A stretch of 17,694 bases of DNA from NCBI GenBank assembly GCA_949127685.1, contig CASBPW010000101.1, positions 1 to 17,694 of the forward strand. Reading direction: 5' to 3'. This DNA comes from Candidatus Sivonenia alaskensis PMM_0068 (GTDB taxonomy: Bacteria; Cyanobacteriota; Cyanobacteriia; Gloeobacterales; PMM-0068). The notes beneath the pieces are model-generated. The model was not told the DNA's origin, searched no databases, and was given only the letters and a program-made list of their open reading frames with translations. The translations under genes and the position numbers were made by a program. Of the stretch, positions 6,476 to 13,137 are shown one piece after another (position 1 is the first letter of the stretch; each line of letters starts with the position of its first letter).

Positions 6476-7687
6476 CTCCCCACGATCCAGTGCTTTACAA
6501 AAGGTCTGATAATCCTTTTCTGTCTGTCGTGCATAGGTTTGGGCATATTCCAAGAGAGCATTTTGTCCCTGCTGCGCTTTGGCAAAAGTGAACAGTTCAG
6601 CCTTAGACACAGAGCCTTGTTGGTTGCTGCTGCGTAGTTGTGCCCACGCCGTCAGTCGCCCCATCGTCTGCATGAGTACATCGAGACGGTCTAAATCTCC
6701 TGTCAAGCTCTGTAGAGCAATTCGGTCTTGAGAAGGTTGGAGTTCTTTGAGGACGAAAGAGTCTTTTTCCAGGCTAAGCGCATGGAGTAGGGCGGGAGGC
6801 ATTGCTTGCATTCTTTGTTGGACTGCGACAATACGTTCTGCTTCGCTCATCCAAGTAGGTTGGGGGATGGCTAGATGAAGCTGGAGGGTAGAACTGCGCG
6901 CTTGTTTCAGCTCCAAGAGATAGTTTTGATCAGGAGAACCCTTGCCTTCTACCAATAGGGCATAACGCTTAAGGCCTAGACTGGCAATGCCTGCTATGCG
7001 TTGACCCAAATCTAAAACCCGAAAAAACGGTGGGTTTGGCTGTGTAGCCGACCAAGCATGGAACGCAGAAATTACCCGTTCACGTTCTGGCCCAGAGACC
7101 GAGAGCATTTTCACCTGATCGATCCGCAAGACTCGTTTACCGTCTTTGAGCACGGTACGCTCTTTCAGAAAGTCCTTGCGCTTACGTTGGGCCAGTTCGG
7201 ATAGCAAACGTTTAATCGGACCTGAAGCCTCGTCCTGCCCAAGAAAATGGGCTTTACCTTGAATAAGAGCTTGGCCATAGGCATTCAGGAAAAGATGGCA
7301 CTGAGCAAGAGCCTCCGCACGCTTGATCTTGAGTACTTCACCGCCCACCAAAACGCTGGTAAGCATACGGGCAAGCTCCCATGTAGAGGGGGCTAGGGTG
7401 GCTTCGTCAAAATCGTTGAGGTCGAAATAGATCTTTCGGTCATCACTTTTGTAGCCACCAAAATTTTCTAGATGCAGGTCCCCACATACCCAGACAAGGG
7501 GGGCCTGATCCAAGGGAGAAGCCACAGGCCAATCTTCATAGAAGAGAAAAGAAGTGCCCCGAAAAAAAGCAAAAACATTTGCGCGTAGGGCCTGATATTT
7601 TCGCTTTACTAAGGTTGGATCTTGATCTTTATGAAAAAACCGGATGCGTGCGATCACATCTCGGGGGCTTCGTTCTTGCTGCTTCAT
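6470..7687 (-). CDS. DUF2252 family protein (kinase-like fold, function unknown)
   Basis: 405 residues from the chosen start. The diagnostic segments are VCGDLHLENFG (67-77) and IYFDLNDFDEA (86-96), which resemble the catalytic and metal-binding loops of aminoglycoside-phosphotransferase-like kinases (the HxDxxxxN and DxD order). The rest follows DUF2252 in length and in the helical C-terminus ending FCKALDRGEL. The substrate is unknown. Three in-frame ATGs exist at 7756, 7714 and 7687. I choose 7687 because GTGGAG lies just upstream, the protein then starts MKQQERSPRDVIARIRF as expected, and a 95-bp spacer remains for divergent promoters with lpdA. The 3' end overlaps mgtC by 6 bp. Nothing in the context indicates function. 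Confidence 0.85.
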   Translation of the reverse strand: MKQQERSPRDVIARIRFFHKDQDPTLVKRKYQALRANVFAFFRGTSFLFYEDWPVASPLDQAPLVWVCGDLHLENFGGYKSDDRKIYFDLNDFDEATLAPSTWELARMLTSVLVGGEVLKIKRAEALAQCHLFLNAYGQALIQGKAHFLGQDEASGPIKRLLSELAQRKRKDFLKERTVLKDGKRVLRIDQVKMLSVSGPERERVISAFHAWSATQPNPPFFRVLDLGQRIAGIASLGLKRYALLVEGKGSPDQNYLLELKQARSSTLQLHLAIPQPTWMSEAERIVAVQQRMQAMPPALLHALSLEKDSFVLKELQPSQDRIALQSLTGDLDRLDVLMQTMGRLTAWAQLRSSNQQGSVSKAELFTFAKAQQGQNALLEYAQTYARQTEKDYQTFCKALDRGEL

Positions 7688-7782
7688 CAATCTCCACTTT
7701 ACTGAAGTGTGCATTTTTAGAGCCAATATCTGCGGCCAAATCTTGATAAGATGCATTTCTGCATTCGGTTAGGAATCCTTGG

Positions 7783-9159
7783 GTGAGCACGAACACAGAT
7801 ACAGATTATGACCTTATCGTTATTGGTGCTGGAGTTGGAGGATTTGACGCCGCTAAACATGCTACCCATCGCGGGCTAAAAACAGCTTTGGTGGAGTGTC
7901 GGGATATGGGAGGGACCTGCATCAATCGAGGGTGCATCCCTTCTAAAGCGCTCCTTGCGGCGGCAGGTACGCTGAGAAAGATTCAGCACACAGAAATATT
8001 TGGCATCAGCGTGGAGGGCATTCACTACGACCGGGCTAAAGTAGCGGCTCATGCCATGGGCGTAGTCGAGAAGATTCGTACGGACATGACCAAGACTACG
8101 GAAAAGATGGGCATTACGGTCCTGCGCGGCAAAGCCAAACTGCTAGAGCCGCAAAAGGTCCACATTGAAACGGATAGTGGGATCCAAACGATTACGGCCA
8201 AAGATATCATTCTGGCTACGGGCTCTGAACCCTTCGTCCCGCCGGGTATCGAGATCGACCATCACACGGTTTACACCTCCGATGAAGGGGTGCGCCTAGA
8301 ACAAGTCCCTCCGCGGATCGTCATTATTGGTTCAGGGTACATTGGCCTCGAATTTTCTGATATTTATTCCACCTTGGGCGCTCAGGTCACGATTATCGAA
8401 GCACTCGACCAGCTTTTCCCAGGGTTTGACCCAGATATTGGCCGGATGGCAGAGCGGATCCTGATTAAACCCCGCAATATCCGGACCATGAAGGGCGTCC
8501 TCGCCAAAAAAATCACACCGGGTCGGCCTGTACGCATTGAACTTTCCACAGGAGAGACCCTCGAAACCGATGCGGTGCTGGTGGCGACAGGTCGCCGTCC
8601 CAATAGCCAGAATTTAGGCCTAGAAGAACTGGGCCTAGAAACCGAACGCGGATTTATCCCTGTAGATAACCGGATGGCGACAGCAATTCCCCATCTGTGG
8701 GCGATTGGAGATGTCACAGGGAAGATGATGCTCGCCCATACCGCCAGTGCGCAGGGAGTTGTCGCCGTAGAGAATATTCTTGGGCATGAACGTTCTATGG
8801 ACTATCGGTCGATTCCGGCGGCAGCCTTTACCCATCCTGAAATTGGTTTTGTCGGCCTCACCGAACCGCAGGCAAAAGCAGAGGGATATAAGGTCGGCAT
8901 CGTACGCACCTACTTTGGTGGTAATTCAAAAGCGATTGCCCAAGGGGAAACGGACGGAATCTGCAAGCTCGTGTTCGACCAAGAGTCTGGAGAATTACTG
9001 GGGGCCCATATTTTGGGGCCTGAGGCATCCTTGATTGTCCAGGAATGTTCCGCCGCCATTGCAAAACGGGACAAGATAGAAAGCCTCGCTAGACTGGTTC
9101 ACACTCATCCCACTCTCTCTGAGGTGTTGGATGAAGCGTACAAGAGAGCAGCGGGCTAG
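7783..9159 (+). CDS. lpdA: Dihydrolipoyl dehydrogenase (E3)
   Basis: FAD enzyme that reoxidises dihydrolipoamide with NAD+ in the pyruvate dehydrogenase complex and the glycine cleavage system; cyanobacteria commonly use one E3 for several complexes. 458 residues, the usual length. The FAD Rossmann motif GAGVGG is at 15-20, the redox disulfide Cys46-Cys51 in GGTCINRGCIPSK, the NAD-binding GSGYIG at 183-188, the second FAD motif AIGDVTG at 306-312, and the C-terminal catalytic His442/Glu447 pair in HTHPTLSEVLDEAY. The segment IKPRNIRTMKGVLAKKITPG matches cyanobacterial E3 proteins. The start is GTG at 7783-7785 with AGGA eight bases upstream. It is divergent from DUF2252 and convergent with the Coq4-like gene. 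No lipoyl acyltransferase gene adjoins it. Confidence 0.95.
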   Translation: MSTNTDTDYDLIVIGAGVGGFDAAKHATHRGLKTALVECRDMGGTCINRGCIPSKALLAAAGTLRKIQHTEIFGISVEGIHYDRAKVAAHAMGVVEKIRTDMTKTTEKMGITVLRGKAKLLEPQKVHIETDSGIQTITAKDIILATGSEPFVPPGIEIDHHTVYTSDEGVRLEQVPPRIVIIGSGYIGLEFSDIYSTLGAQVTIIEALDQLFPGFDPDIGRMAERILIKPRNIRTMKGVLAKKITPGRPVRIELSTGETLETDAVLVATGRRPNSQNLGLEELGLETERGFIPVDNRMATAIPHLWAIGDVTGKMMLAHTASAQGVVAVENILGHERSMDYRSIPAAAFTHPEIGFVGLTEPQAKAEGYKVGIVRTYFGGNSKAIAQGETDGICKLVFDQESGELLGAHILGPEASLIVQECSAAIAKRDKIESLARLVHTHPTLSEVLDEAYKRAAG

Positions 9160-9194
9160 CCTAGCTATCAGGTCTAGGGGATCTCAAGATCTCG

Positions 9195-9321
9195 GCGTGG
9201 TTCAAAAATCTCGGGATTACGCTAACACTTTTTAGAAGAGCGTGAATTTTCAAATCTTTATGTGTCAAAGCTTTGAGATTTTGAGACTCGACCTAAAGTG
9301 TTACCTTGGTTCGAACCACGC
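9195..9321. repeat. Nested inverted repeats at the lpdA/Coq4-like convergence
   Basis: GCGTGGTTC (9195-9203) is the exact complement of GAACCACGC (9313-9321), and inside it TAACACTTT (9223-9231) is the exact complement of AAAGTGTTA (9295-9303). The right arms lie in the last codons of the Coq4-like gene. Between them is the palindrome TCAAAGCTTTGA (9265-9276), flanked by AAATCT/AGATTT. ACGCTAA also occurs directly at 9219-9225 and 9318-9324. The structure may act as a bidirectional terminator for the two convergent genes, although no long T-tract follows, or be a remnant of a small repeat element. Confidence 0.45.
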
Positions 9322-9760
9322 TAATATTTAGATCTTCATGGGCTTTGAAATCAAATCGATTGAGAGCTGCAGTTTTCATTTGACGAGCGGCGGAGAATCC
9401 TTTTTTAAACATTTGCAGCTCTTTTGCTCTCATTCGATATTGTTGAGGATAAAAATATCTCGCAAAAAACTTAAAGATCGCCAAGTGTATCCAATTTGTT
9501 TGTGTGTCACTCCCCATCGTAAATCCAATGACATATGCTTCATCTTCTGGCGACTGTTCTCGCCCTAAAAGGATATGAATATAATCATGCGCTTGTAAAG
9601 AGATCTGTCCTGGGAACGATATAGGACTATCAGGATTTTCCAATAACCAAATTATAAAAGGGATAGTTGATGGTTCATCTTTTCGAAGTTGCGCATAAGC
9701 CTCTTTAAGGGTTAGGTCATAGGCCTCTAGATTTAATTGTTGAGCTAGCTCAGTATCCAT
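9293..9760 (-). CDS. Coq4-like protein (HDxxHx11E metal motif)
   Basis: 155 residues. The segment HDYIHILLGREQSPEDE (58-74) gives His58-Asp59-x2-His62-x11-Glu74, exactly the HDxxHx11E motif of Coq4; it follows a helical N-terminus and precedes AYVIGFTMG, as in that family. Coq4 binds a divalent metal and lipid and takes part in ubiquinone biosynthesis in eukaryotes and some bacteria; cyanobacteria make plastoquinone, so the substrate here is open. No signal peptide or clear membrane span is seen. ATG at 9758-9760 is chosen over an in-frame TTG at 9778 because AGGAG lies eight bases upstream of the ATG. The start lies inside the end of the upstream small membrane-protein gene (16-bp overlap), which indicates translational coupling. 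The C-terminal codons form part of the inverted repeat at 9195-9321. Family assignment rests on the motif, overall length and helical pattern. Confidence 0.72.
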   Translation of the reverse strand: MDTELAQQLNLEAYDLTLKEAYAQLRKDEPSTIPFIIWLLENPDSPISFPGQISLQAHDYIHILLGREQSPEDEAYVIGFTMGSDTQTNWIHLAIFKFFARYFYPQQYRMRAKELQMFKKGFSAARQMKTAALNRFDFKAHEDLNISVVRTKVTL

Positions 9761-9981
9761 CGATATACTCCTAGACAATCTACGAAAATAAATAGGGATG
9801 CCGAATAGGTGATGAGCTCCATATCTCGATCTTGCAGGCTTGCTAGCAGCATTTGTCCAGAGCTGAATGCCAGAAAAATGAAGCCATAGGGACTGAGCGA
9901 GATATTAGAGGCGAGTAAAACGCCTCCAATCAGAGCACAAGCACTACTAGAGAAACGGAATATTTTGCTGGGAATTTTCAT
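9745..9981 (-). CDS. Small multi-pass membrane protein, function unknown
   Basis: 78 residues from ATG 9979-9981, chosen because GGAG lies eight bases upstream; an in-frame ATG at 10003-10005 has no ribosome site. The protein begins MKIPSKIFRFSSSACALIGG and has about three hydrophobic stretches, including GGVLLASNISLSPYGFIFLA and ITYSASLFIFVDCLGVYRWI, so it is almost certainly membrane-embedded. The layout vaguely recalls half-transporters of the PnuC/SWEET type, but I cannot support that. It overlaps the Coq4-like gene by 16 bp, and the downstream Shine-Dalgarno is inside its coding sequence, so the two are probably co-translated. It lies about 160 bp downstream of the P-II gene on the same strand. 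Confidence 0.7.
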   Translation of the reverse strand: MKIPSKIFRFSSSACALIGGVLLASNISLSPYGFIFLAFSSGQMLLASLQDRDMELITYSASLFIFVDCLGVYRWILS

Positions 9982-10096
9982 CACAATTTCTCCAAGGATG
10001 ACCATCAGCTAACTAGAGCTATCAAACCTGTATTTCCACTCAAGGCAATTTCAGGATCTACCCATTCTTCCAAGAAGAAAGTTTGTAGGATGAAAT

Positions 10097-10125
10097 GCCA
10101 GCACTAAAATCAGGGAGGAGCTGGC
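10097..10125 (-). terminator. Possible weak terminator hairpin after the P-II gene
   Basis: GCCAGC (10097-10102) and GCTGGC (10120-10125) are perfect complements around a 17-base loop, starting about 20 bp past the P-II stop on the minus strand. Only a short ATTT run follows in the transcribed direction, so termination would be inefficient and read-through into the downstream pair is possible. Confidence 0.3.
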
Positions 10126-10144
10126 TTGGTTTATTTAGATGCAT

Positions 10145-10504
10145 TTACCCTACTGATGAAAGGGCTAAATGGGCTACTTGGTTCTTTTCTCCTCTGCGAA
10201 TACGCACAATCTGGCCCACCGGAATGACAAATACCTCCCCATCCCCGATATCCCCCCTGCGGGCAGCCTGCACGATCACGGCTACAGCTGCGTCTGTCAA
10301 CTCGTCCGAAACGACCATTTCGATTTTGATCATATTTGCAAACTGAGCGGTGAATTTGGCTCCTCTATACAGGCTAATTTGGCCCTTTTGCCGGCCAAAT
10401 TCCCGGACCTCTGTCACGGTCATCCCGACAATATTTGCTTTGAGCAGCGCTTCTTTCACGTCTTCGAGTTCGTCGGGCTGGATAATGGTTTCTATCTTGT
10501 TCAC
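10145..10504 (-). CDS. Divergent P-II family signal protein
   Basis: 119 residues, slightly longer than the usual 112. P-II trimers sense ATP/ADP and 2-oxoglutarate and regulate nitrogen and carbon proteins through the T-loop. The family frame is clear: MNKIETIIQP, ANIVGMTVTEVREFGRQKGQ (23-42), RRGDIGDGEVFVIPV (82-96) and IVRIRRGEKN (99-108). By ungapped alignment to cyanobacterial GlnB, key positions differ: Ser49 (phosphorylated) is Ala, Tyr51 (uridylylated) is Phe, Glu50 is Lys, Lys58 (2-oxoglutarate) is Met, Arg9 is Gln, and Lys90 (ATP phosphate) is Glu. Gln39, Gly87, Arg101 and Arg103 are kept. The C-terminus adds VAHLALSSVG. The start is GTG 10502-10504 behind a near-perfect AAGGAGGT. 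No amtB or glnA adjoins it. It is probably a paralogue beside a canonical glnB elsewhere, with changed or lost covalent control and ligand response. Confidence 0.9.
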   Translation of the reverse strand: MNKIETIIQPDELEDVKEALLKANIVGMTVTEVREFGRQKGQISLYRGAKFTAQFANMIKIEMVVSDELTDAAVAVIVQAARRGDIGDGEVFVIPVGQIVRIRRGEKNQVAHLALSSVG

Positions 10505-10618
10505 GGTTTACCTCCTTACGGTTAGGGGAGAAATTGAGTATTGTTGAACATTCGGTTCAGGTTGCTTGAACCTCATAGATTCATCAAACTCCAGTTGACT
10601 TACAAATCTTATGAGGTT
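10505..10618 (-). promoter_or_regulatory. P-II leader: strong Shine-Dalgarno with two mutually exclusive hairpins
   Basis: In the minus-strand leader the Shine-Dalgarno AAGGAGG (10511-10517) precedes GTG. Upstream, hairpin A pairs 10569-10581 with 10605-10618 (on the plus strand AACCTCATA-GATT against AATCT-TATGAGGTT, one bulged base, 23-base loop). Hairpin B pairs 10554-10559 (GGTTCA) with 10567-10572 (TGAACC). The two share 10569-10572, so only one can form at a time. This is the geometry of an attenuator or a structured leader; it could equally be an operator palindrome in DNA. I found no GTA-N8-TAC NtcA site. The transcription start is unknown. Confidence 0.4.
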
Positions 10619-10632
10619 GGAACTAAATTGGC

Positions 10633-10652
10633 ATTGAACAATTTTTCGGTTT
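10633..10652 (+). repeat. 20-bp near-repeat, copy 2
   Basis: ATTGAACAATTTTTCGGTTT matches 19 of 20 bases of 2043-2062. It starts 15 bp beyond the hairpin at 10569-10618. Confidence 0.4.
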
Positions 10653-10902
10653 GATAGGCTATTTTTTTGGTCTTATTTTGCCTTTGGCTTTTCTATTCGT
10701 GATCCGCTCCTTTTGGGCTAATATTGCCCAATTGCAAAACTAGACAACGCTAGGACCTTGTATAAAAACTCTGGCAAGACAGCCGCTAGGGTTTGTGAGA
10801 TTAGCAGGTGCAGGAAGGCGCGTGTTCTGTGCTTACTTGGCTGAAAAGCATGACTAGTAAGGGTTTAAATTCTACTTTTACATTTTTGACGCGTTGGCTC
10901 TT

Positions 10903-11187
10903 TTAATCAATTAAGCTTTCTAGGGAAATATTTTCTTCTAGAACGGTGGGACTGTCAGGGTTGAACGGGGCTTTCCAGCGATCGATGCGCGTTATTTGGT
11001 CCTGGGGGCTGAGAAGTGGAATCGTCGGGTCTGGGGGAGTAGCCCGGCGCAAAGAACTAACTTCTCCACGGAAGTACAGGAGTTCATCTTCCTCTTGTTC
11101 TTCAGCCAAGATCGTGAGGACACGCAGTACCTCTTTCGGATGGCTTAATGAGTAGTTCGCTAAGATTTGGTCGGCGTCTTTATGCAT
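10903..11187 (-). CDS. 94-residue protein coupled to sphS, function unknown
   Basis: I do not recognise the family. From ATG 11185-11187 the protein begins MHKDADQILANYSLSHPKEV and has a helical, Leu/Glu-rich first half (VLRVLTILAEEQEEDELLYF), then a proline-rich, probably extended tail (PPDPTIPLLSP) and an acidic end. There is no signal peptide, membrane span or cysteine pair. The start is chosen because its ATG overlaps the sphS stop (ATGCATAA), giving an 8-bp overlap and suggesting translational coupling; a longer frame back to 11274 would lie inside sphS and is unlikely. Position makes it the third gene of the sphR-sphS transcript, so a role as a small cytosolic partner or modulator of the kinase is a reasonable guess and no more. 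Confidence 0.68.
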   Translation of the reverse strand: MHKDADQILANYSLSHPKEVLRVLTILAEEQEEDELLYFRGEVSSLRRATPPDPTIPLLSPQDQITRIDRWKAPFNPDSPTVLEENISLESLID

Positions 11188-12373
11188 GAGATTGCGTCCA
11201 GGGTAAAGCGATCTGTAGCCAAGCCCCCCCTGTTTCGGGATGATTATGAGCTTGGATGTAACCGTCATGGCCATCTACAATTTGGCGGACAATAGCCAGT
11301 CCAAGACCACTGCCTCCTGTTCGTCGTGCACGGGCTGGATCCGCACGATAGAATGCTTCAAAGACACGGTCTAGGTCTTGCGCAGGAAACCCAGGGCCTT
11401 CATCCTGGATATCAATCAGCCAGCGGGGGGAAGATGCTAGGGGAACATCCTCCGGATTAGCGTGAACGAGAATAGTCTTTCCTTCGGGGCTATATTTCAC
11501 GGCATTGTCTAGCAAGTTGAGCCAGACGCGAACGATCGCCTTAGCATCTCCAATACTCGGTAAGGTGTCGGGGCCTTGGTAATCCAGGCGAATGTTACGA
11601 TGTAGCGCTACAGGTTCCAAGATATCCCAGGATTGATCCAGTAGGACTTTGAGGTCTATCGGTTCAGGAAATTCTGGATATTCCCACTGGCCCAAGTCCA
11701 ATAGGTCTTGTACTAATTCGGCGAGACGGTTAACTTCTTTGATTACTTTTTCTACCCAAGTCAAAAGGTCTGGGCTAATGCGGGTAGACAGCGTTTCGTG
11801 TACGAGACGAATGGAGGTCAGGGGAGTCTTCAGTTCATGGGCTACGGCCGATGTCCACAGATCACGGGAACGGGTGAGCTCTACCAGTTCTTTGCGATTT
11901 TGCAGAAAAACCCCCACGCGCTGTTGTGGTAAGAGAACGGTCTCTGCCCGCAGATATTTGCTGGTACTACTAGAGAACACAGTAGGGCTCCATTCCGTTT
12001 TTTGAGGGGCTTTTTCTTCACGCGTACGGGTAATCAGTTGGTCTAGTTCATAGGAACGTGCATATTCTAAAAGCGATCGTTTGGGTCCTTCCCTTTGCCA
12101 GGTGGTAATGCCCAGCAGTTCCTTCGCTAACTGATTGCAGCTGAGTAGCTGATTCTTCTCATCGATCATGAGATAGCCTAAAGGAGCAACCGCAAAAAGA
12201 TTTTCCAGGGCCGTGTTGTTCTGTGCCAACTCATCGAACTGGAGCTGTTGCTTCTCGATCTCGGTGTATAGGGCATTGGCCTGGTCTTTGTTTTTCTTCT
12301 GGATAGTTTTTTGCCAGAAGATGCTCGCGCCCAAGCTTAGGGCAGCACCCCCTATGAAGCTCCAGAGCTCCAT
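11180..12373 (-). CDS. sphS: SphS-like sensor histidine kinase (phosphate-limitation type)
   Basis: 397 residues. One N-terminal hydrophobic segment (4-20), a short coiled region (30-60), a PAS-like domain (about 58-160: LFAVAPLGYLMIDEKNQLL), then the transmitter: H-box TSAVAHELKTPLTSIR with phosphorylated His179, N-box NLLDNAVKYS (Asn290), G1 DEGPGFP (324-330), F-box VFEAFYRAD (338-346) and G2 GSGLGLA (354-360). A single N-terminal anchor, no periplasmic domain and a PAS is the layout of cyanobacterial SphS (PhoR-like), in which the N-terminus and PAS are needed for phosphate-dependent control. Linkage to an SphR-type regulator supports this. ATG 12371-12373 has AGGAG upstream, 27 bp after sphR. 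The 3' end overlaps the 94-residue gene. Other PAS kinases share this layout, so the symbol rests mostly on the partner. Confidence 0.82.
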   Translation of the reverse strand: MELWSFIGGAALSLGASIFWQKTIQKKNKDQANALYTEIEKQQLQFDELAQNNTALENLFAVAPLGYLMIDEKNQLLSCNQLAKELLGITTWQREGPKRSLLEYARSYELDQLITRTREEKAPQKTEWSPTVFSSSTSKYLRAETVLLPQQRVGVFLQNRKELVELTRSRDLWTSAVAHELKTPLTSIRLVHETLSTRISPDLLTWVEKVIKEVNRLAELVQDLLDLGQWEYPEFPEPIDLKVLLDQSWDILEPVALHRNIRLDYQGPDTLPSIGDAKAIVRVWLNLLDNAVKYSPEGKTILVHANPEDVPLASSPRWLIDIQDEGPGFPAQDLDRVFEAFYRADPARARRTGGSGLGLAIVRQIVDGHDGYIQAHNHPETGGAWLQIALPWTQSHA

Positions 12374-12400
12374 ATCGACTACTCCTTGCTACGTAAGGCC

Positions 12401-13084
12401 CTATCCGAAACGATAACCAAATCCGCGCACCGTGACCAAATATTCTGGACGACTAGGGTCCACCTCTAGTTTTTCGCGCAACCAACGGATATGAACATCT
12501 ACGGTCTTACTGTCTCCCATAAAATCAGGTCCCCAGGCCCGTTCTAGGAGCTGTTCGCGGGTCCAAACCCGCCGTGGATTGCGCATGAATAATTCTAAAA
12601 GGCGGAATTCTTTCGGAGAAAGCTCGGTCACAGCGTCACGGACCATAACTCGACATTCATCCAGGTTCATCGAGAGGTCTTGATATTGCAGGATAACCTG
12701 CTGAGGCATAACCCGCCGTTCCCGACGGAGTAAGGCTCGGCAGCGAGCGGAGAGTTCACGCATACCAAAGGGTTTGGTAAGGTAATCGTCAGCTCCAACT
12801 TCTAAACCCGCCACCCGGTCGGTTTCTGAACCTTTGGCCGTGAGCATCAAAATCGGGACCATATTGCCTTCTCGACGCAGAAGACGGCAGAGGTCTAAGC
12901 CATTGAGAAAGGGCAGCATTAAGTCCAGAATAATCAAGTCTACGCGGTCACTCCGCCGCATCAGTGCCAGGGCTTCGCGGCCATCTTCCGCCAAAACAGT
13001 TCTAAACCCATCATCCGCCAGATGCAGGGCCACAGTTTCCCGAATTAGTTCTTCGTCATCCACAATCAGAACAGTATCAGACAT
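12401..13084 (-). CDS. sphR: SphR-like (PhoB/OmpR-type) response regulator
   Basis: 227 residues. The receiver domain has the acidic pair Asp9/Asp10, phosphorylated Asp54 (LIILDLMLP), Thr82 and Lys104 (YLTKPFG). A winged-helix DNA-binding domain follows (about 128-227), with ELSPKEFRLLELFMRNPRRV, WGPDFMGDSKTVDVHIRWLR and YLVTVRGFGYRFG. The GDSKTVDVHIRWLREKLE segment is very close to cyanobacterial SphR, which activates alkaline phosphatase and high-affinity phosphate uptake genes under phosphate limitation. ATG 13082-13084 is chosen over an in-frame TTG at 13096 because GAGGA lies six bases upstream of the ATG. It is followed by sphS after 27 bp and preceded by nif3 after 53 bp on the same strand. 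A candidate binding site is at 5915-5933. Confidence 0.88.
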   Translation of the reverse strand: MSDTVLIVDDEELIRETVALHLADDGFRTVLAEDGREALALMRRSDRVDLIILDLMLPFLNGLDLCRLLRREGNMVPILMLTAKGSETDRVAGLEVGADDYLTKPFGMRELSARCRALLRRERRVMPQQVILQYQDLSMNLDECRVMVRDAVTELSPKEFRLLELFMRNPRRVWTREQLLERAWGPDFMGDSKTVDVHIRWLREKLEVDPSRPEYLVTVRGFGYRFG

Positions 13085-13137
13085 GTGTTTCCTCAAGACC
13101 TAGTCGTGAGCCACTACATCGTACCACCCCCTTTTTC

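Larger units (their letters stand above)
10505..10902. other. 398-bp gap between the sphS operon and the P-II gene
   Basis: Besides the P-II leader hairpins at its left end, this gap holds copy 2 of the 20-bp near-repeat (10633-10652), a TTGGGC-N7-GCCCAA inverted repeat (10713-10718/10726-10731), a TATAAA at about 10761 (+) with no good -35, and a 38-codon plus-strand frame (10627-10743) that would encode a very hydrophobic peptide but has no standard start codon. No clear terminator follows the 10903 gene. I see no known RNA family. Confidence 0.5.

Noticed and set aside
9306..9321. TGGTTCGAACCA resembling a tRNA T-arm
   Set aside because: No acceptor, D or anticodon arm fits around it, and it is inside the Coq4-like coding sequence; it is just a palindrome.
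10511..10530. Hairpin CTCC/GGAG hiding the P-II Shine-Dalgarno
   Set aside because: Only four base pairs with an 11-base loop; too weak to claim.
11188..11274. Longer form of the 94-residue protein starting at 11274
   Set aside because: The extra 29 residues lie inside sphS; the ATG at the sphS stop fits coupled translation.
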